A stretch of DNA of 64,000 bases from Paraburkholderia sp. Tr-20389 (GCF_017104565.1 NZ_JAAGPD010000013.1:62001-126000), one strand, 5' to 3'. Shown: positions 42,275 through 51,165, numbered from the stretch's first letter. Numbers and translations: made by a program. The notes: generated by a model not told the origin, from the sequence alone.

Positions 42275-42895
42275 TCAATCCTGGCAGTTGGCCGCGCGGG
42301 CGACCACGCGAATTACGTTGTTGGTGTGCTCGCAAACTCGGGTCGGTGTGCGCATGTGATTGGTGGCTTTCATAACCTGCGTGAGCACGGAATCGAAATC
42401 GCCGCTAAAAGTCGCGTTGAATTCGAGCGGTAGGTCGTCGTCGATCTTCCATGCGAGTTGCCAGCCCTGTTGCTGTAACCAGCGATCCAGCGCATTGCGC
42501 AGATTGATGTCCTGCGGAGTGATAGCGAGAGTCAGGACACCACCGGGTGCCGGACCCGTTGCGCCCGGAAGAATTACTGGGGTGACGGCTGTCGATGCAA
42601 CTAGCGTTGTGGGTACGGCTGCAACGGAAGGCATCGAAGCAACAGTCGGAGCCATTGAGGGCTTCCCGCTGACTGACGCCGCTGGAGTTGATGGACTTAC
42701 CGAACCCAATGTCGCTTTAGGGACGGCGGCGGGCGCAGATAGCATCTGCCAGCCATCGCCCGCCGGCGGGGCGACACGCGACTGATCCGGGTCGATGGCC
42801 GCATAAGTCCAGAGGGGCACTGCGGCGAGCGTCAAAGCTGCGAGCACACGTGTGAGGACGCGCACGCTGTCGTTGCGTTCGATGGTTACGTTCAT
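42275..42895 (-). CDS. TcpQ-domain pilus protein (PilL/PilM-like)
   Basis: 206 residues. A membrane or signal segment lies at 14-33 (LTRVLAALTLAAVPLWTYAA). A Ser/Pro/Val linker (60-115) follows, and a C-terminal domain (NLRNALDRWLQQQGWQLAWK...FEATFSGD-like FNATFSGDFDSVLTQVMKA) is of the TcpQ C-terminal family found in toxin-coregulated and type IVb pilus systems. It probably assists secretin placement. Conserved order before pilN supports this. Confidence 0.8.
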   Translation of the reverse strand: MNVTIERNDSVRVLTRVLAALTLAAVPLWTYAAIDPDQSRVAPPAGDGWQMLSAPAAVPKATLGSVSPSTPAASVSGKPSMAPTVASMPSVAAVPTTLVASTAVTPVILPGATGPAPGGVLTLAITPQDINLRNALDRWLQQQGWQLAWKIDDDLPLEFNATFSGDFDSVLTQVMKATNHMRTPTRVCEHTNNVIRVVARAANCQD

Positions 42896-42897
42896 TT

Positions 42898-43326
42898 TTA
42901 TTGCCCCTGCCGCTGCAGGCGGCGATTAATAGCGTTGGCGTAATTCAGTTGCTTCCACGGCGTCGACGCGTTGTAGGCACCGACTGCTTTCCAGGTTGGG
43001 CCATACCGCCTGATCTTTCTCGCGAGAATCCACGTTCCTACATAGGCGTTCACACATGCATCGAACAGGTGTTCGCGGCGTATTCCGTAACGGGCGAGAC
43101 CGGGAAGTTCGCCGGAGTTCACCTGCATCAAGCCGATGTCCTCGGAGCCATCGGAGTTCACGTGAACGGCATTCGCCCGCATACTGGACTCGTTCTGTGC
43201 TATCGCGTGAACGAGCTGGCTGTTGATGTGCTGAAACGCGGCAGCATCATCGAGACAATCCGCCTGTGCGATCGACAGACACAACGACGCAACGACGCCA
43301 ACTACGACACGGATCAGCCTTTTCAC
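42898..43326 (-). CDS. Lytic transglycosylase (PilT/VirB1-like)
   Basis: 142 residues. A signal peptide (to about SIAQA) is followed by the soluble lytic transglycosylase core: AIAQNESSM with the catalytic Glu, DIGLMQVNS, and AVGAYNAS near the end. It opens peptidoglycan for the pilus or secretion complex. The start overlaps the upstream gene by four bases. Confidence 0.9.
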   Translation of the reverse strand: MKRLIRVVVGVVASLCLSIAQADCLDDAAAFQHINSQLVHAIAQNESSMRANAVHVNSDGSEDIGLMQVNSGELPGLARYGIRREHLFDACVNAYVGTWILARKIRRYGPTWKAVGAYNASTPWKQLNYANAINRRLQRQGQ

Positions 43327-44600
43327 GATTTCTCCACCGCCGCCGTTGCTGCTTGCGCCGTCGCAGGCTTGACGGAAGCAGGGCGGTCGAAGAACTTCAC
43401 GTCGTGACTGCGCGTCACATTCACCACGTTGCCGTCAGCATTCACGATGAACTGATCTGCTGTACCGTTGAACTTGTAGTACCGCCCCTTCTGTTCGCCC
43501 GACCCAAGATGTCGGGCGTCAGAGACCTTCACGTTGCCAATGGTGTCGGCGAACTTGAAGTACGTCGAACCGTCCTTGTCGAACACCGCTTCGAGTCCCG
43601 CGCTGTTCTTCGCGTCGAACGAATAGACAAGACCTGCGACCCGGGCCACCTCGACGCTGTCGGTACCGTTCGACACGACAAAGCGGTCAGTGCGGTTCAG
43701 CGTCACGACATTGCTCGATTCATCCCATTTTGGCTTGAGGGAGTGCCCCTCCATGTCCCGAAAGACGAGTTCTTTTGCAGGCCTTTGGGCGAAACGGATC
43801 TGGATATGGGTATCGTCACCGTCGCGGATTGCGACCGCGCCAAAGGACCCAGCGAGGCCATCACTCTGGGGCGACTTTTCAGGGGCCGCAATCGGTTCTG
43901 CCGGAGTCGCCGACGGCGGCGCGGACGCGACAGCAGGTGCCGCGCTCGCAAGATAGTTCACCGCCATGGATTTGGCCCCGGCCCGCCGCAGTGTGACGTG
44001 GTGCGCGTTGAAATCTACATCCGCGTACAGGTCATCCGCGCCGAGAAGCCGATCCAGCGATTGCATCCAGTTCTCGCCATCGCGAGTCGCGTAACTTTGC
44101 GCAGTGGTCAGATCGACATCCTTCTGGGCCGAACCCGTCCAGCCCTGCGGAACAAGCGCCTTAACCAGTTGCGCGAGCGGCAGCGTCGCGCTCATCGATC
44201 GGGTGCTCTCAAGGCGCGAACGGGTTCCGACGATCGCGAGGCGGTTCGAGAATCCGGCAAATCCAGCAGGCATGTCGCCGCTGCCGTTGCCGCGATCCGA
44301 CGCGAAGCTGTTCGCCTTCTTCCAGCGCGCCCTAGCGCTGGCGCCACCGACCGAATAGCTCACTACATCGGGCGTACCTGGCACAACGATATAAGGACCT
44401 TCAGGATGCCCGCCATCGACCTTGAGCAGCTGGCCAGCGCGCGGCTGCACAAAGGTGTCAGTCCCATCGTTGAATACGAGCGCAGGGCGTTCGGCTAGGT
44501 TGCCGTTGATCTGATAGTCGAAGTCGAGCGGATCGGTGCTCGCAGCCGACGCGGACAGCGAGAACACCGTCAGCGCAAAGAGGGTTAGCGTGTGCTTCAT
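43323..44600 (-). CDS. TcpQ / VirB9-like hybrid protein
   Basis: 425 residues with a signal peptide (MKHTLTLFALTVFSLSASA). The first domain (about 38-110, PALVFNDGTDTFVQPRAGQL) has the beta pattern of the VirB9/TrbG C-terminal domain. A TcpQ-type domain follows (about 140-210, LAQLVKALVPQGWTGSAQKD, SLDRLLGADDLYADVD). A third region (about 250-400) repeats the VirB9-like pattern (AVIRDGDDTHIQIRFA-type, LEAVFDKDGSTYFKFAD). The mixture of conjugation and pilus domains in one protein is unusual and suggests a bridge between the two machineries. Confidence 0.72.
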   Translation of the reverse strand: MKHTLTLFALTVFSLSASAASTDPLDFDYQINGNLAERPALVFNDGTDTFVQPRAGQLLKVDGGHPEGPYIVVPGTPDVVSYSVGGASARARWKKANSFASDRGNGSGDMPAGFAGFSNRLAIVGTRSRLESTRSMSATLPLAQLVKALVPQGWTGSAQKDVDLTTAQSYATRDGENWMQSLDRLLGADDLYADVDFNAHHVTLRRAGAKSMAVNYLASAAPAVASAPPSATPAEPIAAPEKSPQSDGLAGSFGAVAIRDGDDTHIQIRFAQRPAKELVFRDMEGHSLKPKWDESSNVVTLNRTDRFVVSNGTDSVEVARVAGLVYSFDAKNSAGLEAVFDKDGSTYFKFADTIGNVKVSDARHLGSGEQKGRYYKFNGTADQFIVNADGNVVNVTRSHDVKFFDRPASVKPATAQAATAAVEKS

Positions 44601-45403
44601 AAGCCCCGATCGATTTGGGAGAGATGCCGGATGAAGCGCGCGAGGTATTCGCGGCCTGGCTGAGGATTGGCGCTGTGGTAGTACGCAACTGCTTTCACAG
44701 CGGAGTTAGTCTTGCGATAGTTCTCGTTGAGAATGTCTTCGGCGACGCGAACGTTCGTGGCAGGTGCGAGCGCGTCCCATGGCGATGCGAATCGCTGCCG
44801 GTGATAGCACCAGTTCACCTGCATGAGGCCAATGTCGAAGTCGCAGCGGCCGTCCGATATCAGGAAGCGGATCGCCTTGTACGTGTCCTCGCGCGTACGG
44901 AAAAAAAAGCCGCGCCCGGCAACATTCAGCGTCCAGGGCCATGCGTGACCGTTGTAGGCCGACTCATTAAGCGCGATGCCCGCAAGGATCTTTGCGTCGA
45001 CGGTCGCACGCAACACATCGAAAGGTGCCTGGGCAGACGCACAAGCCCAGCCACCGCGCCGCTCGGTGAGTGCAGCTTGCGCCTGATCGTCCAGAACAGC
45101 CGGTTGCAACCAGCCACTCCTGACGAGCAAGCTTTGAAGGCTCTCGGTTGCGCCATCGACCACGACCGACGCGACGCCGTTATTCGTCGGCTCGACACGC
45201 TGGCCGATCAAAGGCTTCGCCCATGCAAGGAAGCGCTGCAGCCCACAGGCGTATACGGGTGTACCTGTAAACGCGAGCATCGTGCGCTGACCACCATCTT
45301 CAACGACGAAGCTGTTGGGGCTGATGACTGTCTCGATCACCGCTGCGCGCGACGAGGCACACGCGAGAGCGAGCACGAGCGCAGCGGCGAAACGGTTAGT
45401 CAT
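44597..45403 (-). CDS. Lytic transglycosylase, VirB1-like, with N-terminal extension
   Basis: 268 residues. A signal peptide (ALVLALACASSRA) precedes an N-terminal domain of about 110 residues (AFTGTPVYACG, VEPTNNGVASVVVDG) reminiscent of small nuclease-like beta folds. The transglycosylase core has ALNESAYNG (catalytic Glu), DIGLMQVNW and AVAYYHSAN. It begins eight bases inside virB10. Two transglycosylases in one operon suggest separate entry points for the VirB-like complex and the pilus. Confidence 0.85.
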   Translation of the reverse strand: MTNRFAAALVLALACASSRAAVIETVISPNSFVVEDGGQRTMLAFTGTPVYACGLQRFLAWAKPLIGQRVEPTNNGVASVVVDGATESLQSLLVRSGWLQPAVLDDQAQAALTERRGGWACASAQAPFDVLRATVDAKILAGIALNESAYNGHAWPWTLNVAGRGFFFRTREDTYKAIRFLISDGRCDFDIGLMQVNWCYHRQRFASPWDALAPATNVRVAEDILNENYRKTNSAVKAVAYYHSANPQPGREYLARFIRHLSQIDRGL

Positions 45404-46661
45404 GGTACGGCTCCATGACGATGTCCTGCGTCACCTGCACGAGGAACTTCTGGCCGGGCGGGACAGTGATCGTCGGCGGAATGTTCTGGTTACGTTGAAG
45501 CACGGCTTGCGCAGTCGTCGCAGCCACCTGCCCTGCAGTGCTTCCGGTTGTCGTTATGCCGATCGGGCTTGCCGTCGTCGAGGTAGTCGCTCCGTTGTCG
45601 AAGCTTTTCAGCAGGACAGCTGTAATGAAGCCCGCGCCGAAGATCGCCAGAAAATGGTTATTCACGTCGCCCGAGAATCCGGCATAGCCGTTCTGATCAG
45701 CGCCCTGCATGCCATTCATCGGGACGCTCTTGCCGTTTGGCAAACGTAGGCTGGTCGATGCAACGAGGAGACGTTCCTGACCAACCTTGATGTCTGCGCT
45801 GTACGCGCCGTTGATGAACGATCCTTTCGGGATCATCAGGCAGTCACCTCGGATACTGTCGTAGACATCTTCGTCGACCATGAGCGCGGAGCGACCCGGC
45901 TTGTCTGAATTCAAGCCTTCTATCGTCTTTACGTGGATGTTGTGCGGCGGGGTCAACGTGCAACCGCGCGACTGGCCATTGAACGTCGTCTGCTCGATTC
46001 CGCCCTGCCCCGCCGCTTCCTTGAGGAAAGCGCGATCACGATCTTCGGGCGCTTGGCCCTGTTTGCTGAGCGCGAGTGCCATGGCATCGGCCGGATTTTG
46101 CGCATTCGCAGTAGCAGAAGCGCGCGCAGCACGAAAGTCATCGAGCGACGGGACGCCAGCCGGCGTAGTGACGGCCTGCTGAGTAGAGTTGCGACCCGAG
46201 CCCGTCGTCTTGAAGATCGACGACGTGTAGATCGCGTCCTGCTTGTTACTTTCTGCGAGAGCGCGGGTATCGCCGCCGTCGTGAGCCACTTCCCTCTGGA
46301 AGTCGTTACCCGTCAGCATCGGTTTTGCAGATGGCTTCTGGATAGCAGCAGCATCGGACGCAGCGCGCGCGGCCGCCGCTTCTGACGCAGCGGCTTCCTG
46401 TTGCTGGCGGATCATCTGATCAATGTCCGAGCCGCCCTTCCCCGCTGGAACTTCGGTGCTGCTCTTGAGCGCACTTGCCTTCTTCAGGCGGGCTTCTTCC
46501 TGCGCCTGATTGCTCGCCTTCAGTTCGTAGAAGAAGCCCAATACGCCAATGATGATTCCTGCCACCAGACCTATGCTCAGGATCGCGTTGCGGGGCGTCT
46601 TGCCTTTGACGAGCGCCGCCTGTTCGGGCGTCGGCGCGTTCTGGTCGCTCTTCTTCGCCAC
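45396..46661 (-). CDS. virB10: VirB10/TrbI-like scaffold protein
   Basis: 421 residues. One membrane span (about 27-45, ILSIGLVAGIIIGVLGFFY) is followed by a long coiled and disordered periplasmic part, then the conserved C-terminal barrel (ALMVDEDVYDSIRGDCLMIPKG-like segments, GFSGDVNNHFLAIFGAGFITA). VirB10 spans both membranes and gates the secretion channel. The start is one base after the virB9 stop. Confidence 0.9.
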   Translation of the reverse strand: MAKKSDQNAPTPEQAALVKGKTPRNAILSIGLVAGIIIGVLGFFYELKASNQAQEEARLKKASALKSSTEVPAGKGGSDIDQMIRQQQEAAASEAAAARAASDAAAIQKPSAKPMLTGNDFQREVAHDGGDTRALAESNKQDAIYTSSIFKTTGSGRNSTQQAVTTPAGVPSLDDFRAARASATANAQNPADAMALALSKQGQAPEDRDRAFLKEAAGQGGIEQTTFNGQSRGCTLTPPHNIHVKTIEGLNSDKPGRSALMVDEDVYDSIRGDCLMIPKGSFINGAYSADIKVGQERLLVASTSLRLPNGKSVPMNGMQGADQNGYAGFSGDVNNHFLAIFGAGFITAVLLKSFDNGATTSTTASPIGITTTGSTAGQVAATTAQAVLQRNQNIPPTITVPPGQKFLVQVTQDIVMEPYHD

Positions 46662-46663
46662 GA

Positions 46664-47539
46664 TCAGAACACTCCAAAGACGCGGCGCCGGCCACGCGTA
46701 ACCGTCACTTCATCCTTTCCTGACACGAGCACGATCTCGTCGGCAAGGCGCTGGAACACTAGAAAATCGCCGCGCCGGATGAAGTTACCCACTACCCGAT
46801 CTCCGTGGTCCTTGTACATAGGAACCGGCCACGTCTGCGCCTTGATCGGCATCCGCATCCAGATCGAGTGACCGTCATCGAAAACCACTTCAGGCTTAAA
46901 CTCGGCGCTTCCGTCAACCGAGTAATCCCAGTTCAGCTTGTCGGGGGACACGCTGATATTGCCTGAGTCGGTCGCGCGCTCACCCCCAACTGCGCCAGCG
47001 CCAACCGAGTCGTCGCGAGCGGCAGCTCGCGTCATTGGCGCCCGCGGATACTGGAATCGCACGGTCTGGTAAAAGAGCCCGCCAGCCGGCGACGCAATCA
47101 GCGTGAAGTCGTACTCGCGCCGGTTCGTCGTCAGGTGCAGCGTGTTCACGAGATCGGGCTTATGCGGCTTGATGAACACATGGTTCATCTTGTCGTCATC
47201 AATTTCCCACTGGATGCTGTCGCCCATTGCTGGGTCCGCAATCAGCTTCTCACCCGGTTCGAGCTCGATCGTCGTCAACTTCAGTGGCGCAGTAAGGACA
47301 CGAAATATCTGGTCCCGGCTGTACGAGAACACGCCAATGCGGGCATCGCCAGGCATCGTGAGTGGGTCCGCGCCACTGTTGAATGGGTTCACCGGGCTCA
47401 TCGGATCACTCGCGATCATCGCGGTGTTGATCGCCCCTGCATCTGCAGGGCGTTTGGCCTGTGCGGCCACCATCGGTAAAGCGATCGCGGCAAGCGTAAG
47501 GGCGATGCCAATCGCAGGTCGTAGAGGTTTCGTGATCAT
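46664..47539 (-). CDS. virB9: VirB9/TrbG-like protein
   Basis: 291 residues from the ATG with GGAG ten bases upstream; a TTG nine bases earlier overlaps the virB8 stop and is an alternative. A signal peptide ends near VAAQA. The N-terminal beta domain has LTTIELEPGEKLI. The C-terminal domain (FKPEVVFDDGHSIWMRMPIK) is the VirB9/CagX type that joins VirB7/VirB10 in the outer-membrane core. Confidence 0.9.
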   Translation of the reverse strand: MITKPLRPAIGIALTLAAIALPMVAAQAKRPADAGAINTAMIASDPMSPVNPFNSGADPLTMPGDARIGVFSYSRDQIFRVLTAPLKLTTIELEPGEKLIADPAMGDSIQWEIDDDKMNHVFIKPHKPDLVNTLHLTTNRREYDFTLIASPAGGLFYQTVRFQYPRAPMTRAAARDDSVGAGAVGGERATDSGNISVSPDKLNWDYSVDGSAEFKPEVVFDDGHSIWMRMPIKAQTWPVPMYKDHGDRVVGNFIRRGDFLVFQRLADEIVLVSGKDEVTVTRGRRRVFGVF

Positions 47540-47544
47540 GAGGC

Positions 47545-48255
47545 TCAAGCTCCGCCCGTCCGCTCAAGACGGAAAAACGGGATGTAGATGCCGAAAGGAT
47601 TTTTAGAGAGCGCCGCGTCCGCTGTGGGCGCAACGATCTGATAGCGCAGCGTCAACGCGTAGGACTTCACGTCGGGCTTGCCCGTCGCGCCGGCCTGGGA
47701 GGTCGTGGTTGTGAATTCAACGAGAACCGTCTGATCCTCAAGCAGTGCAATGTTCCGCACGTTCACTTCACGAATCAGTTTCGGGTAGGCCGTGATCTGC
47801 TGGAAAGGCGCGTCGTCCCGCAGCCAGCCTTTAAACTGGTCCGTCGCCGCACCGATCATCTGCGCCTTCACCGAGTTGATGTTGGCTGACATACGGGACG
47901 TGTTGAGACTGTCGGTAAGGACCGGCTCGATCGTGAACCAGCGCACAGCCATGTCGTTCATGCTTGTGCGGATCGCCTGCGAGTCCGGCTTGTATGCGAC
48001 GAGCTCCGTCACGACCGGATGACCGCTCACGTCGGCGGACACCCCAACTACTTTCGTGACCGACGGCGGAGGCTGGCGTGTCCACACCGCGCCCCCGGCA
48101 ACCGCCATAGCTGCGAAGGCGAAAAGCATCCAGCGATTGGCCTCAACCTTCAGCTTGGTGCTGGTCTCGAAGATCACCTGTGCGGGATCTTCCTCGGCGA
48201 AAGAGCCGGGGGCCGTGGAGAGCGCGGCCTGACGCTTGTTCCTGAAAGTACGCAT
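47545..48255 (-). CDS. virB8: VirB8/TrbF-like protein
   Basis: 236 residues. One membrane span (about 42-60, WMLFAFAAMAVAGGAVW) precedes a periplasmic NTF2-like domain (VTELVAYKPDS...MAVRWFTIEPV, ...YALTLRYQIV) with the family-typical NPFGIYIPFF near the end. VirB8 nucleates the secretion complex. It is the first gene of the leftward operon of some 15 kb; the promoter should lie in 48256-48600. Confidence 0.88.
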   Translation of the reverse strand: MRTFRNKRQAALSTAPGSFAEEDPAQVIFETSTKLKVEANRWMLFAFAAMAVAGGAVWTRQPPPSVTKVVGVSADVSGHPVVTELVAYKPDSQAIRTSMNDMAVRWFTIEPVLTDSLNTSRMSANINSVKAQMIGAATDQFKGWLRDDAPFQQITAYPKLIREVNVRNIALLEDQTVLVEFTTTTSQAGATGKPDVKSYALTLRYQIVAPTADAALSKNPFGIYIPFFRLERTGGA

Positions 48256-48905
48256 GGCAACCTTTGATTAATGGCTACCATTGAAACAACTTCTAATGCT
48301 CAATTTGAGGCGAATGGCGCAGAGAATTAAGCGCCTTTATGCTTCCGGCCCTCATGCATTACCCGCTGTTGCGGCGGATGTTTTTATTACGTGTTAAGAC
48401 TGCTCCCGGGGAATGAGAGCTTGTTTCGTAGCTCTTTTACACCCCATCGTCCAAGGAATATGTGCAATCTCGTCGTATTGCTGTAGCCACAATAGAGCGG
48501 AACGCGCAGGAATGGCTACAGTTTCGTCGCACGCGAACTTATTTAAATTCATACACTTAGAAGGACCCGCAGTTCGGACAAGCCATTACACGTAAAAAGA
48601 CAACGCGCTTAATCTCACAAGTTCGCGGGGGCTTGTCTCGTAATTGTGCGATATTCGTACGCTCCCCGAGCGCTCCTATCGCTTCTACCGACGAGGTCCC
48701 AGTCGCGACTCACAGTTGAGACCGTCACGCATGGACGCCTGCGAACGGCGTGTTTGATGTGCTCGCTGCCCATCAGCCGGTCCGCGTGGCACTTCAGCGG
48801 CCGCAGCTGTCGCCTGGTGGTGAAACGGTCTGGATTAAGCGACGATCTATTCGGAGATTCTCGTGCGGGTCTACGAGGTGTGAAGCCGAGTGTTCGCGTG
48901 TCGCT
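48256..48905. promoter_or_regulatory. Promoter region of the virB8-pil operon
   Basis: 650 bases with no credible gene. It holds ATTACGTGTTAA (48386-48397) and ATTACACGTAAA (48585-48596), related to the plasmid operator word. The second 38/39-bp TGTAGCCA...TGGCTACA element lies at 48482-48520, and AT-rich stretches at 48530-48560. It should contain the promoter of the transfer/pilus operon and any activator site. Confidence 0.6.
48482..48520. repeat. 39-bp inverted-arm element, copy 2
   Basis: TGTAGCCA (48482-48489) and TGGCTACA (48513-48520) around a 23-base centre with ACGCGCAGGAA. It matches the reverse complement of 19043-19080 closely, including the CAGTTT flank. Half-sites reading AATGGC recall the FlhDC-box half-site AATGGC, so it is a candidate activator site upstream of virB8. 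Confidence 0.65.
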
Positions 48906-50300
48906 TTAAGTCGAGGGGGCGACTTTCGCTTTCGTGCGCAGGAACACGAAGGAGTAGAGCGCAAAGGATAGATCCTTATGCGCCAGCACTTCCGACTCTT
49001 GGATCGTCGCAGGGTTAAGCTTTACCCGCTTGATGGCCAGCTTACCAGCCGCAGAGGCGATAAATGCACGCATGAAGTCCTTTTGCGCCCTACTGTCCGC
49101 CATGTGGTATGCCTCACGCCCAAGGTCGGCATTCTCGACCGTCCTAGTTTTGCTGCGCTCCTCTGCCGCTGCGGTGCTTGCGGCGACCGCTGCCGTAGCC
49201 AGTTGCCTAGCGCCGGACTCAGCCCTCCCCCGTTCCTGCTGCTGTTGCTGGACCGTTAGCATTTTGCGGTCAGCGTCCGATAGCTTGTAGCCATCAGTGA
49301 TAGCCTTTAACAGGTAGGCGCCCGGACTCTTTTTGATTTGACCAGAGTCGACCTTGGTGCGCGTGTATTCGATCGCCTGGAGAATGCGTTCATCCGACCA
49401 AACAGCGCGGTTTTGCGAGATGGTGTTGAACTGCTTTTCAGTGAAGCCGAATTCGTTCTTCAGCGTCGTGTAGATCTCTTGCGCGCCAAGGAGGCTCGCT
49501 CGAATGGCACCAGCAGTTTCTTTGCGCGTCAACCTGAAACGAATCCGGTCAATCTTCTTCGACTTCGGGTTTACGGTGCGAGTCTCGTAGCTCAACTCAA
49601 TGTCGGAGACTGCGTTAATCTGCTTAACCGCCTTGTCGAGGTTGTCGCGTTTGAAATACTTGAATTCGGTTGCGGGCGACGCTGCTTTCCCGGGCCAACC
49701 ACGTACCACATCGACTTCGAACCATTCGGTTACGCCTTCTGCTACGTAACCGATGACGTGGTCGTAGATAGCTCTAGCATACGTGAGCGTGAAGGCGGAC
49801 GTGATTCGCAGGCTCAGCCAGTGCGACTTCACTGGATCCTTGATGTGCGGAATGAGCGGCTCCGGTACAGCAAACGTGATCCGCCCTTTGTCGATACCGA
49901 CGATACCGATGAGCTGCACGGACACCCACTTTTCATCCTCCCCGGACGTGCTACCCGTGGGCGATGACGAAACCTGAATCAAAGCCTTCTGGGCCTCAGA
50001 TACCACCGTTCGCAGGTGCTTATAGTTGTAACTGTCATAACGCATGAGCCATCGGAAGTAACTCAGCTCAACGTCGTAAACCTTCGGGGTGGTTGGTTCC
50101 TGCGCCACGATGAAATGCGCCGCGTCCAGGAATCGCCTGGCTGTAATGCCCACATCGGTGATGTCGATGAAGACATTGTTACGTTGATACCCAATTTCCT
50201 TCGTCGATTCGTTGATTGGGGTATCTGTGGCGAGCATCTCCTCGAACAGCTCAAACGACAGCTGGCGCGAGGTTGCGCGTGTCGTGATGTTGTTTGCCAT
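48906..50300 (-). CDS. repB: RepB-type replication initiator (Rep_3 family)
   Basis: 464 residues. Two winged-helix domains typical of iteron-binding initiators occupy about 15-280: WVSVQLIGIVGIDKGRI in the first, and SHWLSLRITSAFTLTYARAI with EWFEVDVVRGW leading to the second (DLDKAV-type helix DNLDKAVKQIN). A long helical C-terminal tail (QQQQQERGRAESG onwards) is extra to the family core. It is leftward, away from the iteron array, and its promoter overlaps an inverted iteron, as expected for autorepression. Confidence 0.88.
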   Translation of the reverse strand: MANNITTRATSRQLSFELFEEMLATDTPINESTKEIGYQRNNVFIDITDVGITARRFLDAAHFIVAQEPTTPKVYDVELSYFRWLMRYDSYNYKHLRTVVSEAQKALIQVSSSPTGSTSGEDEKWVSVQLIGIVGIDKGRITFAVPEPLIPHIKDPVKSHWLSLRITSAFTLTYARAIYDHVIGYVAEGVTEWFEVDVVRGWPGKAASPATEFKYFKRDNLDKAVKQINAVSDIELSYETRTVNPKSKKIDRIRFRLTRKETAGAIRASLLGAQEIYTTLKNEFGFTEKQFNTISQNRAVWSDERILQAIEYTRTKVDSGQIKKSPGAYLLKAITDGYKLSDADRKMLTVQQQQQERGRAESGARQLATAAVAASTAAAEERSKTRTVENADLGREAYHMADSRAQKDFMRAFIASAAGKLAIKRVKLNPATIQESEVLAHKDLSFALYSFVFLRTKAKVAPST

Positions 50301-50337
50301 CGGGGATCGCGTCCCTAGTTACCGGTCGCTGGAGAAT

Positions 50338-50378
50338 CTAACACGTGTAGGTGAGATGTCAAAACAAAAAGACTCACC
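50338..50378. promoter_or_regulatory. repB promoter operator
   Basis: TAACACGTGTAG (50339-50350) resembles the plasmid ACGTGTAAT operator. It is followed by GGTGAGATGTC (50350) and an inverted iteron (50359-50378; minus strand GGTGAGTCTTTTTGT). It lies 40-80 bases upstream of the repB start, a place suited to autoregulation by RepB. Confidence 0.6.
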
Positions 50379-50568
50379 ATGAAATCGAGCCCATCACAGC
50401 TGAGCATGGAGCATTCGCGCGTGCGTGCTCAACAGATTCGCTTACTTTCTGCGTTGGACGAATGATGGGCGCGGTTGTTTGTTTTTTAATTCTTTTGAAA
50501 ACGAAAACCAACAGACGAACTACAGAGAATCAACAAGCTTCGTAAAAACAATCGCTTAGCGTCGCGTA

Positions 50569-51165
50569 GGTGAGCACTTTTGTGCTTGAGGTGAGAGCTT
50601 TTGTTGGCCGAAGGTGAGTGGAAATCCTTTTTGACGGTGAGAAGTTTACCCGTGTCTGGTGAGTGATTTTGTACGCATGGAGAGATGGTGAGCATTTTTG
50701 TTGAAGTTTGTTGCCGCTCACGGAGACCGTTATCTGGCAAAGGACTCCGCGGAAAATGACCGTCAGTGGGTGAGTAGTATTGTTGAAACGATGGTGAGTG
50801 ATTTTGTGCGTGGCCGTAGTTTGGGTGCTCGATTTTTCGGCTCGATCCGCGCGAGGGCGCCTGAACGGTGCTCTTAGTCGATGGCGCCTGTGGATAAAAC
50901 GTTGGGCGGGGATGATGGTGAGTAATTTTGTGGGTAGCCGCGGCGTTCTCCGCAGTCCACGCCCGCCACTCGTTTCTGGGCTTGTGAGAAGCGGAGCTGC
51001 CGACTACTAACGTGGATACAGTTCGCTTGAGGCAGGAGACGGGCGGCGAGGCGGCAATGCGTTGGTGAGTAGAATTGTTGAGAAAACCGGTAGGCACGTC
51101 AGCTGCCCGATTCCGCCCCCCTCCTTTTGCCATCGCTTCCAGGTATTTCAACAATTCCTCTCACC
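50569..51165. repeat. Iteron array (replication origin)
   Basis: Direct repeats of GGTGAGnAnTTTTGTnG at 50569, 50590, 50658, 50687, 50769, 50793, 50917 and 51064. Weaker copies lie at 50613 and 50636, and one is inverted at 51146-51165. Spacing is 21-29 within pairs and longer between pairs. A DnaA box lies within. The array sits between repB and parA, marking an iteron-type oriV. Confidence 0.88.
50889..50897 (-). other. DnaA box in the origin
   Basis: TGTGGATAA, the exact complement of TTATCCACA, inside the iteron array. Confidence 0.75.

Noticed and set aside
50569-51165. A CRISPR array
   Set aside because: The repeats are short, imperfect and unevenly spaced and sit between repB and parA; they are iterons.
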